Source: Bacteroidota bacterium
GTDB taxonomy: Bacteria > Bacteroidota > Ignavibacteria > UBA10030 > F1-140-MAGs086
Direction: 5' to 3'
DNA length: 8,041 nt
Assembly (NCBI GenBank): GCA_005792205.1
Contig: SXSO01000035.1
Span: 1 to 8,041, forward strand
Shown: one piece after another, positions 1 through 6,495 of the stretch
Layout of the letters: every line of letters begins with the position of its first letter
Numbering within the stretch: the stretch's first letter is position 1
The notes under the pieces: model-generated
Seen by the model: the letters and a program-made list of their open reading frames with translations, nothing else
Told to the model about the DNA's origin: nothing
The model's database searches: none
Translations under genes and position numbers: made by a program

Positions 1-287
1 AAGAAATCAATTTACGAAATCATCCATCTACTCTTGATTTATACGCAAACTTTTTAAAAGAGAGGAATGAAAAAAAAAATGAAATTAAAATTTTACACAA
101 AATTATTTTAGTTAGTTTAAAAGCAAATAATCTTGATTATGTTGAAAAATCTCTCAATAGATTATTGGAAATTGAAAATAAAAATAAATTGAAACTTTTA
201 CCATTTGATAAACTTAAAAAACTTAATGACAAAAAAATTTCAAATACAATTAAAAAAATTCAAAAAAAATTAATTGATATATTTTAA
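1..287 (+). CDS. C-terminal part of an unrecognised lysine-rich helical protein (5' truncated by window edge)
   Basis: An open frame enters from the left edge (first full codon at base 3) and ends at TAA 285-287, giving 94 visible residues. I do not recognise the family. The visible part is very rich in Lys, Asn, Leu and Ile and has no clear catalytic motif. The first 55 residues or so look like paired amphipathic helices, with a YANFLKER-like segment followed by LVSLKANNLDYVEKSL, which resembles a degenerate tetratricopeptide hairpin. The tail is a basic stretch of probable helix. An A10 run at 70-79 lies inside the frame. The stop is 7 bases before the nadA start, so the two are probably co-transcribed. 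Coding is supported by the uninterrupted frame and by amino-acid content like the neighbours. The TPR-like reading is only an impression. Confidence 0.6.
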   Translation, partial: EINLRNHPSTLDLYANFLKERNEKKNEIKILHKIILVSLKANNLDYVEKSLNRLLEIENKNKLKLLPFDKLKKLNDKKISNTIKKIQKKLIDIF

Positions 288-294
288 AAAAAAT

Positions 295-1233
295 ATGGCT
301 TATACTAATTCAAATATTGAACTTGCAAGTGAAATTCAAAACTTAAAAAAGGAAAAAAATGCGGTAATACTTGCTCATTATTATCAAGAATCAGAAATTC
401 AAGATATTGCTGATTTTATTGGCGATAGTTTAGAACTTGCTAAAAAAGCAGCTACAACAAATGCTGATGTAATTATTTTTGCAGGAGTTCACTTTATGGC
501 AGAAACTGCAAAAATTTTAAACCCAAATAAAAAAGTTGTTATTCCTGATTTGAATGCAGGATGTTCTTTGGATGAAAGTTGTCCTCCAAATTTATTTTCT
601 GAATTTAAAAAATCACATCCAAATCATATATCTGTAACATACATAAATTGTTCTGCTGAAGTAAAAGCATTGAGTGATTATATTTGTACTTCAAGTAATG
701 CTGAAAAAATTATACTTTCAATTCCAAAAGACAAAGAAATTTTATTTGCTCCTGATAAAAATTTAGGAAAATATTTGATAAAAAAAACGGGAAGAAAAAT
801 GACTCTTTGGGAAGGAAGTTGCATTGTTCATGAAACGTTTTCTGAAAAAAAGATTTTGGAATTAAAATTTCAAAATCCAAATGCAAAACTTATTGCTCAT
901 CCAGAATGTGAAGAATCACTTTTAAGTTATGCTGATTTTATTGGCTCTACAAGTTCTCTTTTAAAATATGTTGGTGAAAATAATTCCAATGAATTTATTG
1001 TAGCAACAGAAAGTGGAATAATTCACCAAATGGAAAAAAAAGTTCCACATAAAAAATTTATTCCCGCTCCTCCAAACGAAAATTGTGCTTGCAATCAATG
1101 TCCTCATATGAAATTAAATACAATGGAAAAATTGTATTTATGTATGAAAAAGTTGTCTCCTGAAATAGTTTTATCAGAAGAGTTAATTGAAAAAGCTTCT
1201 ATTCCATTAAAAAAAATGATGCAATTAAGTTAA
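295..1233 (+). CDS. nadA: quinolinate synthase A
   Basis: NadA condenses iminoaspartate with dihydroxyacetone phosphate to give quinolinate, the second step of de novo NAD synthesis. It is a cytosolic enzyme with an oxygen-sensitive [4Fe-4S] cluster. The 312-residue protein has the family hallmarks in order: AHYYQ near residue 27, GDSLELA, the first conserved Cys at 90 (AGCSLDESCP), YINCSAEVKA, CTSSNA, the second Cys at 176 (EGSCIVHE), HPEC, GSTSS and a C-terminal CACNQCPHM segment. Cluster ligands are probably C90, C176 and C269; the 86-residue spacing of the first two fits the family. I chose ATG 295 because the protein then begins in the usual place; an in-frame TTG at 274 would overlap the preceding stop codon. 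No Shine-Dalgarno sequence is visible. Length is normal for the shorter NadA class. nadB and nadC are not in the window. Confidence 0.96.
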   Translation: MAYTNSNIELASEIQNLKKEKNAVILAHYYQESEIQDIADFIGDSLELAKKAATTNADVIIFAGVHFMAETAKILNPNKKVVIPDLNAGCSLDESCPPNLFSEFKKSHPNHISVTYINCSAEVKALSDYICTSSNAEKIILSIPKDKEILFAPDKNLGKYLIKKTGRKMTLWEGSCIVHETFSEKKILELKFQNPNAKLIAHPECEESLLSYADFIGSTSSLLKYVGENNSNEFIVATESGIIHQMEKKVPHKKFIPAPPNENCACNQCPHMKLNTMEKLYLCMKKLSPEIVLSEELIEKASIPLKKMMQLS

Positions 1234-1243
1234 AAAAAAGTTG

Positions 1244-1251
1244 TAAATTTG
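1244..1251 (+). promoter_or_regulatory. possible Bacteroidota-type -7 promoter element before xseA
   Basis: The octamer TAAATTTG fits the TAnnTTTG -7 consensus known from Bacteroidota and lies in the longest intergenic gap of the window (1234-1267). Transcription would start only about 10 bases before the xseA ATG. I see no matching TTTG-like -33 element about 20 bases upstream. In DNA this AT-rich a chance match is easy, so this is a weak candidate and the gap may simply be internal to an operon. Confidence 0.22.
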
Positions 1252-1270
1252 TTGCAATTTTTTTGCAATG
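1250..1270 (+). promoter_or_regulatory. small hairpin overlapping the xseA start codon
   Basis: TTGCAA at 1252-1257 and again at 1263-1268 is self-complementary, so the two copies can form a six-pair stem around a five-T loop. G-U wobble pairs (1251/1269 and 1250/1270) could extend it by two. The downstream arm and the wobbles include all three bases of the xseA ATG. It could mask the start codon, but the stem is short and AT-rich. It is not a terminator, since no T-run follows the stem. Confidence 0.25.
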
Positions 1271-2470
1271 GATTTCACTTTATTTACAGATGAAACAGAT
1301 GTTTTTACTGTAAGCCAACTTACTAAAAATATTAAAGTATCATTAGAAACAAATTTCTCTTATATAAAAGTAGAAGGTGAAATTTCTAATTTTAAAAAAC
1401 ATTCTTCGGGACATTTTTATTTTACATTAAAGGACGAATTTTCACAATTAAGTTGTGTGATGTGGAAGTTTAGAACGCAATATTTAAAAACGCTTCCAAA
1501 AGATGGAACGAAAATTATTGCAACGGGAAAAATCACACTCTACGAAGCACGGGGAAGTTATCAATTAGATTGTGAATCTATTAAAATTTCTGGAATTGGA
1601 GAACTTCAACAACAATTTGAATTACTGAAACAAAAACTTTTTCAAGAAGGATTGTTTGATCAAAAATATAAAAAAACAATTCCAAAATTTCCCAATAGAA
1701 TTGGAATTGTAACATCTGAAACTGGTGCTGCAATTCAAGATATGATAAAAATAATTTCACATAGATTTCCGATTGTTGAAATAATTTTATATCCAGTAAA
1801 AGTTCAAGGAATTGATGCAGCAAAAGAAATTTCAGATGCAATAAATTATTTTAACAAAATAAAAAATGTGGATGTTTTAATTATTGGAAGAGGTGGTGGA
1901 AGTTTGGAAGATCTTTTTGCTTTTAATGAAGAAATTATCGCTCGCACAATTTTTAAATCAGATATCCCAATTATTTCCGCAGTGGGACATGAGATTGATT
2001 TTACAATTTCTGATTTTGTTGCAGACGTTCGTGCATCAACTCCATCAAATGCAGCGGAAATTGTTGTTCCGAATAAATTTGAGTTAATTCAAAATATTTC
2101 AAACCAAATTTATTATTTGAAAAAAATTGCAGATGAAAAAATTTCTATAAACAAAAAAAATGTAAAAAATATTTTTCATTCATATTTATTTAAACATCCT
2201 TTTGGAAAAATAAACCAATTTTTCCAACAAGTTGACGAACTCAAAACTTTAAATGAAAAACATGTTCAAGTTTCAGTTGAAAGAAAAAGTCAAAAACTAA
2301 CTAACTTATTTTCTCGCATTAATTCTCTAAATCCAAAAAATGTTTTGAAAAGGGGTTATGCAATTGTTTCTTCAAATAATAACATTATATCATCGTCTAA
2401 AATTTTAAAGCAAAACGATATTGCTGAAATTCAATTTCATGATGGACAAATTCAAACCACTATTAAATGA
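1268..2470 (+). CDS. xseA: exodeoxyribonuclease VII large subunit
   Basis: XseA is the catalytic subunit of exonuclease VII, which degrades single-stranded DNA from both ends and acts in repair and mutagenesis pathways in the cytoplasm. The 400-residue protein has an N-terminal OB-fold DNA-binding domain (about 10-110, including VEGEISNFKKHSSGHFYF), then the nuclease domain. The four residues reported as catalytic in the E. coli enzyme are all present with the same spacing: D158 (TGAAIQDM), R208 (GRGGGSLED, 207-215), H241 and D244 (AVGHEID), followed by the RASTPSNAAE motif. The C-terminal part, roughly 270-370, is Lys-rich and helical, matching the extended coiled coil that carries XseB. It is about 50 residues shorter than E. 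coli XseA, with the difference probably in this region. ATG 1268 gives a normal N-terminus and has no Shine-Dalgarno sequence. Its TGA overlaps the xseB ATG. Confidence 0.97.
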   Translation: MDFTLFTDETDVFTVSQLTKNIKVSLETNFSYIKVEGEISNFKKHSSGHFYFTLKDEFSQLSCVMWKFRTQYLKTLPKDGTKIIATGKITLYEARGSYQLDCESIKISGIGELQQQFELLKQKLFQEGLFDQKYKKTIPKFPNRIGIVTSETGAAIQDMIKIISHRFPIVEIILYPVKVQGIDAAKEISDAINYFNKIKNVDVLIIGRGGGSLEDLFAFNEEIIARTIFKSDIPIISAVGHEIDFTISDFVADVRASTPSNAAEIVVPNKFELIQNISNQIYYLKKIADEKISINKKNVKNIFHSYLFKHPFGKINQFFQQVDELKTLNEKHVQVSVERKSQKLTNLFSRINSLNPKNVLKRGYAIVSSNNNIISSSKILKQNDIAEIQFHDGQIQTTIK

Positions 2471-2715
2471 GTAAAAAAGAAATTAAAAATCAATTTGAAA
2501 TTTCACTTAAAAAATTGGAAGAGATTGTAGAAAAATTAGAAAGTGGTGATGTTTCGCTTGAAGAAACCATTTTGCTTTATGAAGAAGGAGTTGAAATAGG
2601 ACAAAAGTGTATTGAGAAATTGACAAATGCAGAAATTAAACTTCAAAAAATTTCAAAAAAAATTTCTGACTTAAATTCAAATAACGAAATTGATACTGAA
2701 GAAAACGAATTATAA
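2467..2715 (+). CDS. xseB: exodeoxyribonuclease VII small subunit
   Basis: XseB is the small helical subunit of exonuclease VII; several copies bind the coiled-coil arms of XseA. The 82-residue protein shows the whole family signature: FEISLKKLEEIVEKLESGD (about 10-28), then VSLEETILLYEEGVEIG and a conserved Cys in QKCIEKLTNAEIKL. Length is typical. The last 20 residues are acidic and Asn-rich and probably disordered. The start codon sits inside the last codons of xseA (ATGA, 4-base overlap), which implies translational coupling and fits a subunit made in larger amounts than, but together with, its partner. Only 3 bases separate its stop from dxs. Confidence 0.96.
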   Translation: MSKKEIKNQFEISLKKLEEIVEKLESGDVSLEETILLYEEGVEIGQKCIEKLTNAEIKLQKISKKISDLNSNNEIDTEENEL

Positions 2716-2718
2716 ATA

Positions 2719-4638
2719 ATGACAAACTTGCAATATCCTCTACTTTCTTCAATCAATTCTCCTGTGGATTTAAAAAAACTTCCAGTCACAAGTTTAAAAA
2801 ATATTGCGGAAGAAGTAAGAGAATTCATTGTAGATACTATTTCTCAAGTTGGAGGACATCTTGGTGCAGGACTTGGAACTGTTGAATTAACTATTGCGCT
2901 TCATTATGTTTTCAATACTCCAAAAGATAAACTTGTGTTTGATACGGGACATCAAGCATATCCACATAAAATTTTAACTGAAAGAAAAAATATTTTTCAT
3001 ACAATTAGACAATTTGGAGGAATAAGTGGATTTTTAAAAAGAGATGAAAGTAAATATGATACATTTGGTGCAGGACATGCAAGTACAGCAATTTCTGCAG
3101 CACTTGGAATTGCAACAGCAAGAGATTTGTCAAATAAAAATTTTAAAGTCGTTGCAATTGTTGGTGATGGATCTTTGACGGGAGGAATGTCATACGAAGC
3201 AATGAATAATGCAGGACTTCTCAAAAAAAACTTAATTGTTATTTTAAATGATAATAAAATGGTTTCGCTTTCTTCTCACAAACCAAAACTTTGGGCTTTG
3301 CATAACTATTTTTCGGAAGCTCTCACTCATCCAACTTACAATAAATTTAAATCAAATGTTTGGGAACTCACGGGAAAACTTGATTCATTTGGAGATAGAT
3401 TAAGAAACGCTGCTCATAAAATGGAAAGAGGGATTAAAGCCATCATAACTCCCGGAATGATGTTTGAAGCACTTGGTTTTAGATATTTTGGACCATTTAA
3501 TGGACATAATATTTTAAAAATGGTTGAAATTTTTGAACATGTAAAAGATTTGAATGGACCAATTTTAATTCACATAAATACTGAAAAAGGTAAAGGATAT
3601 TTACCAGCAGAAAAAGAAGTAACTCGCCTTCACGGAGTTACACCTTTTGATAAAATTACAGGAATTGCTCACAAATCATCAAACGTGAAATCATCATACA
3701 CAAAAATTTTTGGAAATATAATTTGTGAAATTGCAAAACAAAATAAAAAAATTGTCGCAATAACTGCTGCAATGCCTGATGGAACCGGTTTGGATAAAAT
3801 ACAAAAAGAACTTCCTGAACAATTTTTTGATGTTGGAATTGCAGAACAACACGCTGTAACTTTTGCCGCAGGACTTGCAACTGAAGGTTTTATTCCAGTA
3901 TGTTGTATTTATTCTACATTTCTTCAAAGAGCATTTGACCAAATTATACATGATGTAGCTTTGCAAAAATTGAATGTAGTTTTTGTTTTAGATAGAAGTG
4001 GAATTGTTGGCGCTGATGGACCAACTCACCACGGAACATTGGATTTATCCTATTTGAGATGTATTCCCAACATGATAGTTATGTCACCAAAAGATGAAAA
4101 CGAACTTCGCAATATGGTTTTCACAGCAGTTGAATATAAGAATGGACCAATTGCAATTCGCTATCCAAGAGGAAATGTAATTGGAGTTCCACTAAATAAT
4201 AATTTGGAAAAATTAGAAATTGGAAAAGGCGAAATCCTAAAAACTGGAAATCATCTTACAATTCTTGCAATTGGAAACATGCTTTATACATCTTTAAAAG
4301 CAGCAGAAATTTTGGAAAACGAAAATTATTCAGTTGGAGTTTTCAATATGCGATTTGTCAAACCAATTGATGAAGAACTAATTTTGGAAGCGTATAAAAA
4401 TTCTAAAAACATTTTGACAATTGAAGATAATGTAATAAGTGGAGGTTTTGGAAGTGCAGTTGCTGAATTTTTATCTTCACAAAACTTGAATTGTAATTTA
4501 AAAATTCATGGAATTCCAAGTGATAAGTTTGTAGAACATGGAACAATTGAAGAACTTCATAAAATCTTACAACTTGATACAGAGGGTATTTATGATATTG
4601 CAAAGAAAATTATACAAGAAAATTTAATCACAGTATAA
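2719..4638 (+). CDS. dxs: 1-deoxy-D-xylulose-5-phosphate synthase
   Basis: Dxs is a thiamine-diphosphate enzyme that condenses pyruvate with glyceraldehyde 3-phosphate to DXP. DXP feeds the MEP isoprenoid pathway and, in many bacteria, thiamine and pyridoxal phosphate synthesis. The protein has 639 residues, a usual length, and three transketolase-type domains. Visible key residues are H47 (GGHLGAGLGTVEL), D150 and N179 of the TPP/metal motif (GDGSLTGGM...LNDNKM), E376 (GIAEQHA), the YSTFLQRAFDQ segment, D433 and H437 (DRSGIVGADGPTHHG) and the IRYPRG arginine. The C-terminal domain carries EDNVISGGFGSA. Two spots differ from the E. coli type: VSLSS replaces the usual SIS run after NDNxM, and GPFNGHN replaces the usual G-x-x-DGHD. 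All catalytic positions are kept, so I expect an active enzyme. ATG 2719 lacks a Shine-Dalgarno sequence; the next gene starts 2 bases after the stop. Confidence 0.97.
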   Translation: MTNLQYPLLSSINSPVDLKKLPVTSLKNIAEEVREFIVDTISQVGGHLGAGLGTVELTIALHYVFNTPKDKLVFDTGHQAYPHKILTERKNIFHTIRQFGGISGFLKRDESKYDTFGAGHASTAISAALGIATARDLSNKNFKVVAIVGDGSLTGGMSYEAMNNAGLLKKNLIVILNDNKMVSLSSHKPKLWALHNYFSEALTHPTYNKFKSNVWELTGKLDSFGDRLRNAAHKMERGIKAIITPGMMFEALGFRYFGPFNGHNILKMVEIFEHVKDLNGPILIHINTEKGKGYLPAEKEVTRLHGVTPFDKITGIAHKSSNVKSSYTKIFGNIICEIAKQNKKIVAITAAMPDGTGLDKIQKELPEQFFDVGIAEQHAVTFAAGLATEGFIPVCCIYSTFLQRAFDQIIHDVALQKLNVVFVLDRSGIVGADGPTHHGTLDLSYLRCIPNMIVMSPKDENELRNMVFTAVEYKNGPIAIRYPRGNVIGVPLNNNLEKLEIGKGEILKTGNHLTILAIGNMLYTSLKAAEILENENYSVGVFNMRFVKPIDEELILEAYKNSKNILTIEDNVISGGFGSAVAEFLSSQNLNCNLKIHGIPSDKFVEHGTIEELHKILQLDTEGIYDIAKKIIQENLITV

Positions 4639-4640
4639 AT

Positions 4641-5645
4641 ATGGAAAAATTAAAAATCGCAATAATTGGAGCAGGATGGGTAAGTCAAGCAATTCATCTT
4701 CCAATATTAAAAAAATCGAATGATATTGAAGTCGTTGCTATTTGTGATAAAGACAAATCAAAAGCAAAAAGTGTTGCTGAAAAATTTAATATCAAACATT
4801 ATTATTCTAACGCAGAAGATATTGCAAAAATGGAAGATGTTGCAACTGTTTTAATTTGCTCATCAACTGATGCACATAAAGAACATTCGATAATTGCACT
4901 TGAAAGTAAAAAAGATGTATTTGTAGAAAAACCTCTCGCAAGAAAATTTGACGAAGCCAAAGAAATTGTAGATACCGCAACAAAAAATAAAAAAAAACTA
5001 ATGGTTGGAATGAATAATAGATTTCGTCCTGATATTATGGCTTTAAGAGGAATTATTGAAGCGGGAGATTTAGGGAAAATTTTTTATGTAAAATCAGAAT
5101 GGATAAAAAGAATGAGTAATACTCCATGGTTTACACAAAAAGAAAAATCTGGTGGAGGAGTTTTTATCGATTTAGGAATTGTTATGTTAGATTTGGCAAT
5201 GTGGATGAATAATTATGCAGATGTAAAAACTGTTTCTACAAGTATGTATTCTCATTCAACCAAAAATGTGGAAGATACTGCTATTGTGTGGTGCCGTATG
5301 AAAAATAATGAAGCCGTAAATATAGAAGTAAGTTGGTCATTAAAAATAGAAAATGATTATTTCAATTGCAACGTATTTGGAACAAATGGAAGTGCAAGTA
5401 TCAATCCACTTAAAATTTGTAGAAACATAGATGGAAATATTGTAAATCTTACTCCAATTAAAACTGAAAAATCTCAAAACTTGTATTTAAAAAGTTATGA
5501 AAATGAATTGAAACATTTTTTTGGTGCAGTAAAAAACTTGCATCCTATTATTTCAACTGGTGAAGAAGCACTTAAACGAATGCAAGTTGTGGAAGCAATT
5601 TATAATTCAGCAAAAACAAATAAAGAACAAAAAATTAATAAATAA
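4641..5645 (+). CDS. Gfo/Idh/MocA-family NAD(P)-dependent oxidoreductase with altered catalytic motif
   Basis: Members are cytosolic NAD(P)-dependent dehydrogenases or reductases acting mainly on sugars, inositols and related polyols; the substrate here cannot be told. The 334-residue protein has an N-terminal Rossmann fold (GAGWVS at 10-15, acidic CDKDK after the second strand), the EKP motif with K97, and the C-terminal alpha/beta domain with the NRFRP segment and GGG-x-x-x-D. In the usual D-x-G-x-H-x-x-D motif, D177 and D184 are present, but residue 181, where the catalytic His is expected (His176 in B. subtilis inositol dehydrogenase), is Val. Length and fold motifs are otherwise normal, with no frameshift. 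It follows dxs by 2 bases and is followed after 25 bases by a SAM hydrolase-like gene, so a shared operon is likely, but the neighbours do not point to a substrate. Family assignment is firm; specific function is unknown. Confidence 0.9.
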   Translation: MEKLKIAIIGAGWVSQAIHLPILKKSNDIEVVAICDKDKSKAKSVAEKFNIKHYYSNAEDIAKMEDVATVLICSSTDAHKEHSIIALESKKDVFVEKPLARKFDEAKEIVDTATKNKKKLMVGMNNRFRPDIMALRGIIEAGDLGKIFYVKSEWIKRMSNTPWFTQKEKSGGGVFIDLGIVMLDLAMWMNNYADVKTVSTSMYSHSTKNVEDTAIVWCRMKNNEAVNIEVSWSLKIENDYFNCNVFGTNGSASINPLKICRNIDGNIVNLTPIKTEKSQNLYLKSYENELKHFFGAVKNLHPIISTGEEALKRMQVVEAIYNSAKTNKEQKINK

Positions 5646-5652
5646 AAACAAA

Positions 5653-5659
5653 GAGAGGA
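5653..5659 (+). promoter_or_regulatory. Shine-Dalgarno-like site for the SAM hydrolase-like gene
   Basis: GAGAGGA lies in the 25-base gap after the oxidoreductase gene, 11 bases before ATG 5671. It is the clearest purine-rich ribosome-binding site outside a coding region in this window. It supports starting at 5671 (or the adjacent ATG at 5674) rather than at the in-frame GTG 5560 inside the upstream gene. Confidence 0.55.
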
Positions 5660-5670
5660 AAAGTAAATAT

Positions 5671-6492
5671 ATGATGAGAAGTTCAACTCGTAAGAAAGAA
5701 CACACTATTGTTTTATTATCTGATATGGGACGTAACAATGCCTCAGTTGAAATTACACGAACTATAATACATAATATTTCACCAAATGCTAAAGTTTATG
5801 ATGCTACACATAACATTCCTATTGGAGATGTGCATTATGCTGCATTTGTTTTATGGAGCTGTTACAAATATTATCCAATTGGAAGTATTATTTCAACAAT
5901 TGTAGATCCCGGAATTGGAACAAGCAGAGCAATTTTAGCAGTTCATGCTGATGATTATCTTTTTATTGCTCCTGATAACGGCGTGTTAAAATATATTTTT
6001 GGAGATACAAAAGTAAGAGAAGTTCACCGTGTAAATAATAGAGAACTTATGAATCCGAAAGTATGCACAACATTTCTTGCAAGAGATTTATATGGTCCAG
6101 TTTCTGCTCACTTTGCTGAAGGAATACAACTACGAACTGCTGGTCCTATGATGACTACAACTGAAACAAAACCAGAAAAATTTGTTCCCATAAAAAACAT
6201 TGAACAAAAAAAAGCAGAAGGTGAAATTGTTCACATAGATCACTATGGAAATTTGGTCACTAATTTAGATATGAGAGAATATTATGACAGAGGTGAAGAA
6301 ATTAGATTTACTTTGAAAAAAAATATTAAAGGACAATTTTATAGAACATATGGATTTGGAGTAGAAATAAAAAATAAACCTTTCGCATATGTTGGAAGTC
6401 ACGGACTAATAGAAATTGCATTAGCAAATAAAAGTGCAGCAAAAGAACTTAAAATTGAACTTGGAGAAAAAATTTCAATTATTTTGATTTAA
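5671..6492 (+). CDS. DUF62 / SAM hydrolase (SAM hydroxide adenosyltransferase)-like protein lacking the triad histidine
   Basis: DUF62 proteins hydrolyse S-adenosylmethionine to adenosine and methionine and share a fold with the SAM-dependent fluorinase and chlorinase. The 273-residue protein follows the family end to end: LLSDMG at the N-terminus (D18), NPNAKVYDATHNIP, AAFVL, VDPGIGTSR (D79 and R86), APDNGV, TFLARDLYGPVSAH, IDHYGNLVTN, and a C-terminal barrel ending GSHGLIEIALANKSAA. Of the Asp-Arg-His triad described for active DUF62 enzymes, Asp and Arg are present, but the His of the usual TFHGRD is Leu136. The second Asp of the usual DFGxxD is also Asn23. Nucleoside-binding motifs look intact, so it probably still binds SAM or adenosine. 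Activity could be lost, changed or supported by another residue. The start at ATG 5671 is set by GAGAGGA and by the family N-terminus; the ATG at 5674 is equally possible. Confidence 0.88.
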   Translation: MMRSSTRKKEHTIVLLSDMGRNNASVEITRTIIHNISPNAKVYDATHNIPIGDVHYAAFVLWSCYKYYPIGSIISTIVDPGIGTSRAILAVHADDYLFIAPDNGVLKYIFGDTKVREVHRVNNRELMNPKVCTTFLARDLYGPVSAHFAEGIQLRTAGPMMTTTETKPEKFVPIKNIEQKKAEGEIVHIDHYGNLVTNLDMREYYDRGEEIRFTLKKNIKGQFYRTYGFGVEIKNKPFAYVGSHGLIEIALANKSAAKELKIELGEKISIILI

Positions 6493-6495
6493 ATT

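Noticed and set aside
274..294. N-terminal extension of nadA from TTG 274
   Set aside because: It overlaps the stop of the upstream gene and adds residues not expected before the family N-terminus; ATG 295 fits better.
1250..1270. Rho-independent terminator after nadA
   Set aside because: The stem is only six mostly AT pairs, the T-run is in the loop rather than after the stem, and the structure runs into the xseA start codon.
1581..2087. Open frames of 86 codons (minus) and 67 codons (plus) inside xseA
   Set aside because: Both overlap the conserved exonuclease VII catalytic core and show low-complexity composition typical of out-of-frame translation.
3694..3966. Minus-strand open frame of 90 codons inside dxs
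   Set aside because: It lies opposite a strongly conserved part of dxs (catalytic Glu region) and has no recognisable motif; it is a shadow.
5560..5670. N-terminal extension of the SAM hydrolase-like protein from GTG 5560
   Set aside because: The extension lies mostly inside the oxidoreductase gene in another frame and is a Lys/Asn-rich shadow; ATG 5671 has GAGAGGA upstream and the family-typical N-terminus.
5671..6492. SAM-dependent fluorinase or chlorinase
   Set aside because: Asp79 and Arg86 of the hydrolase-type triad are retained and I cannot identify halogenase-specific residues; loss of one His alone does not support halogenation.
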